A DNA stretch of 64,000 nt from Comamonas fluminis (lineage in GTDB: Bacteria; Pseudomonadota; Gammaproteobacteria; Burkholderiales; Burkholderiaceae_C). A program made the translations under genes and the position numbers. Shown in pieces: positions 54,347-64,000 of the stretch. Within the stretch, counting starts at the first letter, position 1. Every line of letters begins with the position of its first letter. The notes beneath the pieces were generated by a model. That model did not search any database. It was not told where the DNA came from and saw only the letters and a program-made list of their open reading frames with translations. The stretch spans positions 3,051,501-3,115,500 of the forward strand of contig NZ_CP066783.1 of the NCBI RefSeq assembly GCF_019186805.1, written 5' to 3'.

Positions 54347-54817
54347 ATGCCCCAAATTGAATTAACTCCCGCAGAGCGCCGGGAACACCGCGCCGAAGCC
54401 CACCATCTGGACCCTGTGGTCCTCATCGGTGGCGATGGCCTGACCACTGCCGTACAGAAGGAAGTGGACGCCGCACTCAATGCCCATGGTCTGATCAAGG
54501 TCCGCGTTTTCAGCGATGACCGCGCTGGCCGTGAGCAAATCTACCAACAACTTTGCGACGAGCTGAACGCCGCTCCCATCCAGCACATTGGCAAGTTGCT
54601 GGTGCTGTGGCGCCCCATGCCCGAAAAAGAACGCCACCATGACGACGACCGCATGCCCGGCCCTCGTGATGTGAAGGTGCTCAAGTTCGGCCGCGCCGGT
54701 CAGAAGCCTGAAGTCAAGCAAATCCGCGTGCTGGGCAATCAACGCCTGACAGCAGGTGGCACCATCAAGCGCGCCAAGCCCAAGCAAAAATCGGTCAAAA
54801 AAGGCCGTCTGGACTAA
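54347..54817 (+). CDS. yhbY: YhbY family CRM-domain RNA-binding protein
   Basis: The protein has 156 aa. The CRM domain (about 5-95) includes [23 protein letters not shown] followed by GLT and the [10 protein letters not shown] strand. YhbY associates with pre-50S particles in E. coli and likely helps 50S assembly. A basic C-terminal extension of about 55 residues ([15 protein letters not shown]) is longer than in E. coli (97 aa total). The divergent yhbY-rlmE arrangement is conserved and both act on the large subunit. Confidence 0.93.
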   Translation: MPQIELTPAERREHRAEAHHLDPVVLIGGDGLTTAVQKEVDAALNAHGLIKVRVFSDDRAGREQIYQQLCDELNAAPIQHIGKLLVLWRPMPEKERHHDDDRMPGPRDVKVLKFGRAGQKPEVKQIRVLGNQRLTAGGTIKRAKPKQKSVKKGRLD

Positions 54818-54874
54818 TCGCAGATTCGTCCGCCATCGCCCATTTGCCCACTTTTTTGCTGAGACCGCTTATCC

Positions 54875-55633
54875 ATGGTTCAGACCACACAGCAGCAACG
54901 CCATATTCTTTGCATGAAATGGGGCACCAAGTACGGCCCGGAGTACGTCAACCGACTCTATGCCATGGTGCGCCGCCATCTCAGCGGAGATTTTCGCTTT
55001 GTCTGCCTGACCGATAGTTCCGAAGGGGTACGCCCCGAAGTGGAATGCCTGCCCATTCCAGACCTGAATATTCATCTGGCGCCCGGCCAGCGTGATGGAG
55101 CCTGGAAGAAGCTCACCACCTTTGAGCGCGATCTGCATGGACTCAAGGGTCAGGCCCTGTTTCTGGACCTGGATGTGGTGATCGTGGGCAGCATGGATGA
55201 GTTTTTCACGCTGCCTGGCGACTTCCGCATCATTCACGACTACCCGCGCTTTTGGCGTTTTGGCGAGCGCATTGTCGGCAATTCCTCGGTCTATCGCTTT
55301 GAGCTGGGCGCGCACGCCGATGTGCTGGATTATTTCCGCGCACACACCGAAGAAATGCGCGCCAAGTACCGCAACGAGCAGGAATACCTGTCGCACTTTC
55401 TGCACAAGCAGGGCAAGCTGGACTACTGGCCTGCCGCATGGTGCCCCAGCTTCAAGTACTACTGCATTCCGACCTGGCCTACCAATTATTGGAAAGAGCC
55501 TGTGCCGCCCGTTGATGCGCGCATCGTAATCTTCCACGGCGAGGTGAACCCGCCTGATGCACTGGAAGGCCGCCGCAACAAGCGCTTCCGCCACATCGAG
55601 CCCGCCAAGTGGATTGAAAAGGCCTGGGGCTGA
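54875..55633 (+). CDS. Putative glycosyltransferase
   Basis: The protein has 252 aa with no signal or membrane span. A DXD-type motif is visible (FLDLDVVIVG, Asp98-Leu-Asp100). The N-terminus (HILCMKWGTKYGPEYVNRLYAMVRR) and the later FHGEVNPPDA resemble GT8/GT-A-like sugar transferases found among LPS and capsule genes. Substrate unknown. It is 57 bp after yhbY, and is convergent with the Kdo hydroxylase gene; both could act on the LPS core. Confidence 0.7.
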   Translation: MVQTTQQQRHILCMKWGTKYGPEYVNRLYAMVRRHLSGDFRFVCLTDSSEGVRPEVECLPIPDLNIHLAPGQRDGAWKKLTTFERDLHGLKGQALFLDLDVVIVGSMDEFFTLPGDFRIIHDYPRFWRFGERIVGNSSVYRFELGAHADVLDYFRAHTEEMRAKYRNEQEYLSHFLHKQGKLDYWPAAWCPSFKYYCIPTWPTNYWKEPVPPVDARIVIFHGEVNPPDALEGRRNKRFRHIEPAKWIEKAWG

Positions 55634-55654
55634 TCACACAGTCTCTGCGCACAA

Positions 55655-55694
55655 AAACAAAGGCGTTGACCACAAGGTTCAACGCCTTTTTTGT
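55655..55694. terminator. Bidirectional terminator between the glycosyltransferase and Kdo hydroxylase genes
   Basis: AAAGGCGTTGA (55659-55669) pairs with TCAACGCCTTT (55679-55689), with T-runs on both strands. Confidence 0.85.
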
Positions 55695-55711
55695 TGTCCG
55701 ACGGCGGTGAG

Positions 55712-56596
55712 CTATCGGTGCTTGACATCCACCAGCGCATGGCCCTTCATGCGCGTGAGGATGGACAGCGGGCTGGCCTCCGGGTTGTATTCGCTGCCTG
55801 GCGGCAAAAACAAGGTCTGCTCCAGCATGTACTGCCCTGCCATCACGGCATGCACGGCCTGATCGGAAAAACACACCCAGGTAGAGCCCGCAGCAAACGG
55901 CACCGTTTCCTGCGGCGCGTTTTGCTGGTAGTCCATATCACCCTTCATGCCGTCGTGCAGCTGCAGCATCAGGTGGTCATACTCGCTGCGATAGGACTTG
56001 GTCACATGCAGCAACTCCAGCGCCTTGGCCTGCCAGGCGCTATAGGGCTTGGCGCGTGGCACAAACTTCTTGGCGACATCGGTGAAGGGCTCGCCCACAC
56101 GCCAAACACGTGGCTGCCCATCGGGGTTCACATTGGTGAACACGCGCAAAATGCGCTCGCCGTAATTGGGGCGCGAGGGAAATGCATCCACATGCATGCG
56201 CTTGTCATCGGCGCGCCAGGACTGGGCACGCGTTTCAACCTGTGAAGGACGGTAGCTGGTGGGCGCCATGCGCACCACAGGCATGTAGGCGGGAAACAAG
56301 CCCGCAATCAACGCTGTGGCCTGATCGCGAAAGCGGGTCACCATGGCAGCAACCTGCTGCTGGGTGCCTTCATCGCCTACGACGCCTTTGATCGAGCCAT
56401 CGACATTGAGGCTGATATTGCGCGTCTTGGGGTCACGCACATCGGGGCGCAGCAGCGTTTTTTCCTGCTCGGTCAGCTGAAAAGTCAGCTGCGGGAAATA
56501 CAGGACCTTGCCAGCTTCAACAGCCGCAGTCCATTCATCGCGACCCGAAACATTGTTCCAGTCTGTCGCGTCGATTTTTACGATTTGAGATTCCAT
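55712..56596 (-). CDS. kdoO: Kdo hydroxylase family protein (KdoO-like)
   Basis: The protein has 294 aa. It matches the Kdo-hydroxylase family known from Burkholderia and Yersinia: GKVLYFPQLTFQL near the start, RMAPTSYRP, then the metal-binding MHVDAFPSRPNYGERILRVF (His135, Asp137) and a distal His in CFSDQAVHAVMAGQ. The family enzyme is a cytoplasmic Fe(II)/2-oxoglutarate-type dioxygenase that hydroxylates C3 of Kdo in lipid A-Kdo to give Ko. The reaction here is inferred from family. It is co-directional with the DUF4149 gene, 46 bp apart. Confidence 0.85.
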   Translation of the reverse strand: MESQIVKIDATDWNNVSGRDEWTAAVEAGKVLYFPQLTFQLTEQEKTLLRPDVRDPKTRNISLNVDGSIKGVVGDEGTQQQVAAMVTRFRDQATALIAGLFPAYMPVVRMAPTSYRPSQVETRAQSWRADDKRMHVDAFPSRPNYGERILRVFTNVNPDGQPRVWRVGEPFTDVAKKFVPRAKPYSAWQAKALELLHVTKSYRSEYDHLMLQLHDGMKGDMDYQQNAPQETVPFAAGSTWVCFSDQAVHAVMAGQYMLEQTLFLPPGSEYNPEASPLSILTRMKGHALVDVKHR

Positions 56597-56642
56597 GGCC
56601 CGGCCAGTTTACTCCGGCCGCATTGACCGGGCTTGGCATGGA

Positions 56643-57062
56643 TCAAGCCTGCTTGCGAGTCCCTGCAACTCGCCACAAAACAATGGCCGCACACAGCCAC
56701 TGCAGCGCATACATGCCAGTGCCCACGCTGTGCCAGAGCTTGAGATTCTCTCGCGCCACGATTTTGGGCGAGACACCATACTGCACCAGCAGGGCCAGCA
56801 GCATGCCAGCAATCACAAAACCAATAGCTGCCTGCGCCCACGACTCCATCTTTTCAACATGTTTTCGCTTGGAAAACACCAGCAGCAGCGCGCAGCATGC
56901 TATCGAAATCCATGTCTGCGTCGCAAACAGCTTAGCCGCCATAAAGCCAGCCATGGCAGGCTGGGGCAAATTGGCAAACAACATGGGCACAGCCACAAAG
57001 CCTATGGCCGACAGACTGCCCCACCAAAGAGCCGCAAAGAAAACAGGCAAGCGATCAAACAT
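56643..57062 (-). CDS. DUF4149 membrane protein
   Basis: The protein has 139 aa with four membrane spans: a first FFAALWWGSLSAIGFVAVPMLF, a second near 45-62, a third at about 78-96 and a fourth at about 113-132. This is the DUF4149 pattern. Function unknown. It lies between greA and the Kdo hydroxylase gene on the same strand. A conserved WWGSL and FANLPQPAMAGFMAAKLF are visible. Confidence 0.82.
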   Translation of the reverse strand: MFDRLPVFFAALWWGSLSAIGFVAVPMLFANLPQPAMAGFMAAKLFATQTWISIACCALLLVFSKRKHVEKMESWAQAAIGFVIAGMLLALLVQYGVSPKIVARENLKLWHSVGTGMYALQWLCAAIVLWRVAGTRKQA

Positions 57063-57104
57063 GACGATGAACTTTCAGCATGGCAGAGCGCAAACCAGAG
57101 ATGC

Positions 57105-57195
57105 CGAGCAAGAGCCGCCTCGCGGCGACGGCATCGTCCCCTCCCTTAGCGCGAAAGCGCGTAGAGAGAGGGGAAGGCGCGCAGCGCCTCAGGGG
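57105..57195 (-). repeat. GC-rich dispersed repeat (family A) directly after greA
   Basis: On the coding strand: CCCCTGAGGCGCTGCGCGCC, then CCCCTC...GAGGGG with GCGCTTTCGCGC nested between, then GGCGGCTCTTGCTC. It is the most diverged of the three stop-codon copies. It begins 3 nt after the greA stop. Confidence 0.75.
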
Positions 57196-57198
57196 TGA

Positions 57199-57675
57199 TC
57201 AGAGATACTTCACGCCCACGATCTCATACCGACGCTCACCACCCGGCGCCTGCACCACGGCGGTATCGCCCTCTTCCTTGCCGATCAGAGCACGGGCAAT
57301 GGGGCTGGAAACATTGATCAGGCCGTGCTTCAGATCGGCCTCGTCTTCACCGACAATCTGGTAGGTCACAGCGGCGCCGCTGTCTTCGTCTTCCAGATCC
57401 ACGGTGGCGCCAAACACCACACGGCCACCGGCGTCCAAGGCCGAGGGGTCGATGATCTGCGCTGCAGACATCTTGCTTTCGATTTCAGCGATACGGCCTT
57501 CGATAAAGCCTTGCTGTTCCTTGGCAGATTCGTATTCAGCGTTTTCGCTCAGGTCGCCCTGTGCACGGGCTTCGGCAATCGCCTGAATCACAGCTGGACG
57601 CTCCACCGTCTTCAGACGTTGCAATTCAATCTTGAGCTTTTCTGCTCCGCGCTTGGTAATTGGGATGGTGGCCAT
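57199..57675 (-). CDS. greA: Transcription elongation factor GreA
   Basis: The protein has 158 aa from the ATG at 57675 ([21 protein letters not shown]), with GGAGA 7 nt upstream. The N-terminal coiled coil carries the two acidic tip residues in [14 protein letters not shown]. The C-terminal FKBP-like domain follows. It stimulates RNA-polymerase cleavage of backtracked transcripts. It follows carB by 245 bp; hairpins in that gap suggest separate transcription. Confidence 0.97.
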   Translation of the reverse strand: MATIPITKRGAEKLKIELQRLKTVERPAVIQAIAEARAQGDLSENAEYESAKEQQGFIEGRIAEIESKMSAAQIIDPSALDAGGRVVFGATVDLEDEDSGAAVTYQIVGEDEADLKHGLINVSSPIARALIGKEEGDTAVVQAPGGERRYEIVGVKYL

Positions 57676-57771
57676 GGTCAAGTCTCCAGATTCAGCAAAC
57701 GCCGCGGCGGGCGCGGCACTTCTTGCACAGACCGCTGGGAAAGCCCAACAGGGGCCTGTGCCCCAAAAGCA

Positions 57772-57799
57772 AACCGCCGCACGTTGCCGCGCGGCGGTT
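57772..57799 (-). terminator. Probable terminator of carB
   Basis: AACCGCCGC (57772-57780) pairs with GCGGCGGTT (57791-57799); on the minus strand it is followed by TGCTTTTGG, a weak T-run. It lies about 120 nt past the carB stop. Confidence 0.55.
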
Positions 57800-57817
57800 G
57801 AAATTCATTACCGAGTA

Positions 57818-57842
57818 TTATGCCGCGTTTGCCACGGCATAA
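57818..57842. promoter_or_regulatory. Hairpin in the carB-greA gap
   Basis: TTATGCCG (57818-57825) pairs with CGGCATAA (57835-57842). No T-run. Purpose unknown; may be part of the carB 3' end. Confidence 0.4.
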
Positions 57843-57920
57843 ATCCGGTAAAAACCCGGTCGCCCTCTCGGGCTGTCACGGGTTGTGATGCACATCAGTG
57901 CGGCAAATCAATGTTGCCGA

Positions 57921-61161
<3,241 letters not shown>

Positions 61162-61169
<8 letters not shown>

Positions 61170-62334
61170 TGTTGTGTTTCTCCATCAGCGCTGTGAAGCG
61201 GTCAAACAGATAGCCGATATCGTTCGGGCCGGGCGATGCTTCGGGGTGACCCTGGAAGCAGAAGGCGGGCACATCGGTGCGCTCCAGGCCTTGCAGCGTG
61301 CCGTCGAACAGGCTGATGTGCGTGGCACGTGCGTTGGCGGGCAGCGAATCAATTTCCACCGCAAAACCGTGGTTCTGGCTGGTGATGCTGACGCGGCCCG
61401 ATGCCAGCTCCTTCACGGGGTGGTTGGCACCGTGGTGGCTGTTTTGCATCTTGAAGGTCTTGGCACCCGAGGCCAGCGCCATGATCTGGTGGCCCAGGCA
61501 GATGCCGAACAAAGGCATCTTGGCGGCCATGATCTCTTGCGCGGCAGCAATGGCGTAGTCGCAAGGTGCGGGGTCGCCAGGGCCATTGGACAGGAACACG
61601 CCATCGGGGTTCATCGCCAGCACGTCCTTGGCAGGCGTCTGGGCAGGCACCACGGTCACGTCGCAGCCGCGTTCGGCCAGCATGCGCAGAATGTTCTTCT
61701 TCACGCCAAAGTCATAAGCCACGACCTTGAACTTGGGCGATTCGAGCTTGCCGTAGCCTTCGCCCAGCTTCCACTCGGTCTCGGTCCAGGCGTAGGACTT
61801 GTCGGTGGTCACCACCTTGGCCAGGTCCAGGCCCTTCATGCTGGGCGCAGCCTTGGCAGCGGCAATGGCTTCGTCAATCTTGGCCTGGGTGACTTCTTCA
61901 CCCGCAGCCAGACCCACGATGGCGCCGTTTTGCGCACCATGGTCACGCAGCAGGCGCGTGAGCTTGCGGGTATCGATGTTGGCGATGGCGACGGTCTTGC
62001 CTGCCGTCAGGTACTCAGACAGTGTCTGGGTGCTGCGGAAGTTGCTGGCCAGCAAAGGCAGGTTCTTAATGATGAGACCTGCGGCATGGATCTTGTCAGC
62101 TTCAACGTCTTCAGGATTGACACCGTAGTTGCCGATGTGCGGATACGTGAGCGTCACGATCTGCTGGCAATAGCTGGGGTCGGTAAGGATTTCCTGGTAG
62201 CCGGTCAGCGAAGTGTTGAAAACGACTTCACCAACGGTGGTGCCTTGCGCACCAATCGAGTTGCCAATAAAGACCGTGCCGTCTGCGAGCGCCAGGATGG
62301 CGGGGGGGAAGGCTCCCTTGAGAGACAAAAGCAC
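61162..62334 (-). CDS. carA: Carbamoyl-phosphate synthase small subunit
   Basis: The protein has 390 aa from a GTG at 62334, with GGAGA 6 nt upstream. The N-terminal CPSase domain opens [17 protein letters not shown]; the C-terminal class I glutaminase has the nucleophile Cys in [15 protein letters not shown] (about 278) and catalytic His/Glu in GHPEASPGP. It supplies ammonia to CarB. A 169-bp upstream region with AT-rich sequence probably holds the promoter of carAB. Confidence 0.98.
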
Positions 62335-62503
62335 TGGGTTCTCCGGTTTTTTAATTACGGTACGCCCAACGATGCCCAGGCGGTGCGCTGGGACAGTTTT
62401 GTCTGCAGGGGATGGCGAGGTAGCGTCGCTAGGCGTAGAAGGAATGCTTGAAAGCCGCCCATTATAGGCGCGGTCGGCGACAGCCCCTCGGATTGCCTCG
62501 GGA

Positions 62504-63295
62504 TTACCCTCTACGCTTGAGCATGCTTACGCTGCTGGCATGCAGGCAAATCGCAGCAGCCGCCCCCACATTGAGTGATTCCTCACCTCCGGGCTGGGCA
62601 ATGCTGATGCGGTGCTGCGCCATGTCCATCAGCGCATCACCCACACCCTGCCCTTCGTGCCCCATGGCCCAGGCACAGGGCCAGGGCAGATCGGCTTCGT
62701 GAATCAATGTCCCCTGGTGGGAGCTGGTCACTATCAGCGGTACTTGCAAAGACTGCACGTCTTCGACCGAAGCGGCTTCCACCAGATGCAGGCCAAAGTG
62801 CGCGCCCATGCCAGCGCGCAGCACTTTCTGGCTCCACAGTGCGGCCGTGCCCTTGAGTGCCACGATTTGCTTGAAACCAAAGGCCGAGGCGCTGCGCAAG
62901 ATGCTGCCCACATTGCCGGCATCCTGCACCCGGTCCAGCACCACGGTGGCTACGCCCGCCTGGGCCTGCACGCTGGCGTCCCAGTCCATCACATAGCCCA
63001 TACGGGCGGGAGACTCCAGACTGCTGATTTCATCGAACAGCACATCGGCCAGCACTATGACTTTGCTAGCTGCTTGCGCCCACTCATCAGGCGCCTTAGG
63101 CCAAAAAGACTCTGCAAACACCGCCACTTTGGGCGCCAACCCACGCGCCAGCGCGGCGCGGCACAGGTGGTCACCCTCCAGCCAGACCTGGCCCTGCTTG
63201 CGGTAGGCCGTGCTGTCTTGCGACAGGCGGCGCAGCTCTTTGACGAAAGCGTTGTCGCGCGAATGAATGTCTGTGACCTGGGGGCGTGCAGCCAT
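62504..63295 (-). CDS. SpoU/TrmH family RNA 2'-O-methyltransferase
   Basis: The protein has 263 aa from the ATG at 63295 ([24 protein letters not shown]). N-terminal L30e-like RNA-binding domain (about 15-95), then the knotted SPOUT domain with motif 1 [22 protein letters not shown], motif 2 MGHEGQGV and motif 3 [20 protein letters not shown]. Like TsnR/RlmB-type enzymes it likely methylates an rRNA or tRNA ribose; the target is not known. A family-B-like stretch lies in the loop region at about residues 62-83. Between rnhB and carA on the same strand. Confidence 0.9.
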   Translation of the reverse strand: MAARPQVTDIHSRDNAFVKELRRLSQDSTAYRKQGQVWLEGDHLCRAALARGLAPKVAVFAESFWPKAPDEWAQAASKVIVLADVLFDEISSLESPARMGYVMDWDASVQAQAGVATVVLDRVQDAGNVGSILRSASAFGFKQIVALKGTAALWSQKVLRAGMGAHFGLHLVEAASVEDVQSLQVPLIVTSSHQGTLIHEADLPWPCAWAMGHEGQGVGDALMDMAQHRISIAQPGGEESLNVGAAAAICLHASSVSMLKRRG

Positions 63296-63310
63296 GTCAA
63301 CCTCTGGGTA

Positions 63311-63344
63311 AAAAAGCAAAAACCCGGCAAGCGCCAGCCTGCCG
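63311..63344 (-). terminator. Rho-independent terminator of rnhB
   Basis: On the minus strand CGGCAGGC pairs with GCTTGCCG (one G-T pair), loop TGGC, followed by GGTTTTTGCTTTTTT. It sits 58-91 nt past the rnhB stop and just before the methyltransferase start. Confidence 0.75.
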
Positions 63345-63402
63345 AGCCTGAATCAAGAAGATTAAACGCCCGAGCCAGCCTTGCGCCGCGCTCGGGAATG
63401 CA

Positions 63403-64000
63403 TCAGTTGTACAGCGATGCCTGCGACATCATCACCATGGAGGTAACGCCGGACACGCCGGTTTCGCACACCACGGGCTGGGCCGCAACCCCTTCACACA
63501 CTTGCCCGGCTTGCAACACCTGGGCCACGGGCGAGAAAGAGCGGCGGTGTTCGGCCGTTGCACCATGGGTGCGCAAAGCAGCAAGGTGCGCTGCCGTACC
63601 GTAGCCTTTGTGGCCAGCAAAGCCGTATTGCGGGTACTGGGCATCCAGACGCTCGCACCAGCGGTCCCGCGTGACCTTGGCCAGAATGGAAGCCGCTGAA
63701 ATCGCCTGCACCAGCGCATCACCTTTGACAATGGCCTCGGCCTGCACATCAATCTGCGGCAGCTGGTTGCCATCGACCAGCACCAGCACGGGCTTGAGGC
63801 GCAAGCCCATCACCGCACGGCGCATGGCCAGCAAAGTGGCTTGGAGGATATTGATCTCGTCAATTTCCTGCACCGATGCCTGCGCTATGCAAAAGCACAA
63901 GGCCTTGGCGCGAATCTCGTCGTACAGCACTTCGCGGCGGTTGGCCGTGAGTTTCTTGGAATCGTTCAGGCCCGCGATGGGCTTCATGTCATCCAGGATG
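63403..64000 (-). CDS. rnhB: Ribonuclease HII, 5' end outside window
   Basis: The frame stays open to base 64000 ([23 protein letters not shown]), so the N-terminus with the DEAGRG active-site motif lies beyond the window; the Met at 63987 is internal. The visible part has the substrate-contact [16 protein letters not shown] (catalytic Asp) and [34 protein letters not shown], typical of RNase HII. It removes ribonucleotides from DNA and RNA primers. The C-terminus past residue about 160 is variable. Confidence 0.95.
   Translation of the reverse strand, partial: ILDDMKPIAGLNDSKKLTANRREVLYDEIRAKALCFCIAQASVQEIDEINILQATLLAMRRAVMGLRLKPVLVLVDGNQLPQIDVQAEAIVKGDALVQAISAASILAKVTRDRWCERLDAQYPQYGFAGHKGYGTAAHLAALRTHGATAEHRRSFSPVAQVLQAGQVCEGVAAQPVVCETGVSGVTSMVMMSQASLYN

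Overview
The window is a GC-rich, gene-dense piece of a betaproteobacterial chromosome. It is most likely from Comamonadaceae and close to Comamonas. This rests on protein sequence character and on gene neighbourhoods familiar from Burkholderiales: glnB-nadE, recR-ybaB-dnaX-ffs, trxA-rho, rlmE-ftsH-folP-glmM next to the Pho/polyphosphate block, and greA with carAB. The species call is inference; there is no rRNA in the window. I saw no tRNA, CRISPR array, prophage or intact insertion sequence. Nearly everything is core genome.

Layout. 1-2.9 kb: end of a pqiABC intermembrane lipid-transport operon. 3-5 kb: PII protein GlnB and glutamine-dependent NAD synthetase. 5.1-6.5 kb: FemAB/GNAT-like protein carrying two repeat-derived insertions. 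6.5-11.7 kb: two chemoreceptors flanking a flavoprotein reductase. 11.9-14.8 kb: pyrophosphatase, Mpo1-like membrane protein, Crp/Fnr regulator, DUF2889 protein. 14.9-18.6 kb: molybdenum-cofactor genes moaA-mobA-moeA and a thioredoxin-fold protein. 18.7-22.3 kb: rnhA and a methyltransferase, divergent from gloB and a LysM lytic transglycosylase. 22.4-26 kb: recR, ybaB, dnaX and 4.5S RNA. 26-31.6 kb: a large hybrid sensor kinase and a flavoprotein. 31.8-34.5 kb: trxA, rho, an IS5-type transposase remnant and rpmE2. 34.7-37.8 kb: a membrane glycosyltransferase and a MATE transporter. 37.9-49.1 kb: a complete phosphate block, with pstSCAB-phoU-phoB-phoR on the minus strand, divergent ppx and convergent ppk. 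49.2-54.8 kb: glmM, folP, ftsH, rlmE, yhbY. 54.9-56.6 kb: a glycosyltransferase and a Kdo hydroxylase (LPS core). 56.6-64 kb: DUF4149, greA, carB, carA, a SpoU methyltransferase and the start-truncated rnhB.

The main biology beyond housekeeping is of four kinds. (1) dnaX carries an A9 run followed by an inverted repeat, and both alternative frames stop within a few codons. This is the layout expected for making a short gamma subunit by slippage. (2) Two dispersed repeat families occur. One is GC-rich and sits 1-7 nt after the stop codons of ybaB, pstB and greA. The other has an AAGCGC...AGCTATCAA core. Members of both appear in frame inside coding sequences (the FemAB-like gene, moeA, probably dnaX), where they have lengthened proteins. 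(3) Pho-box arrays with exact 11-bp periodicity lie upstream of pstS and ppk, and ppk encodes an unusual Ala/Lys/Pro-rich N-terminal tail. (4) Several start regions look nearly leaderless (gloB, yhbY) or have a terminator-like hairpin just before the start codon (ppa, folP).

All coordinates and motifs were read by eye. Domain positions are approximate, and family assignments come from recognition, not from searches.
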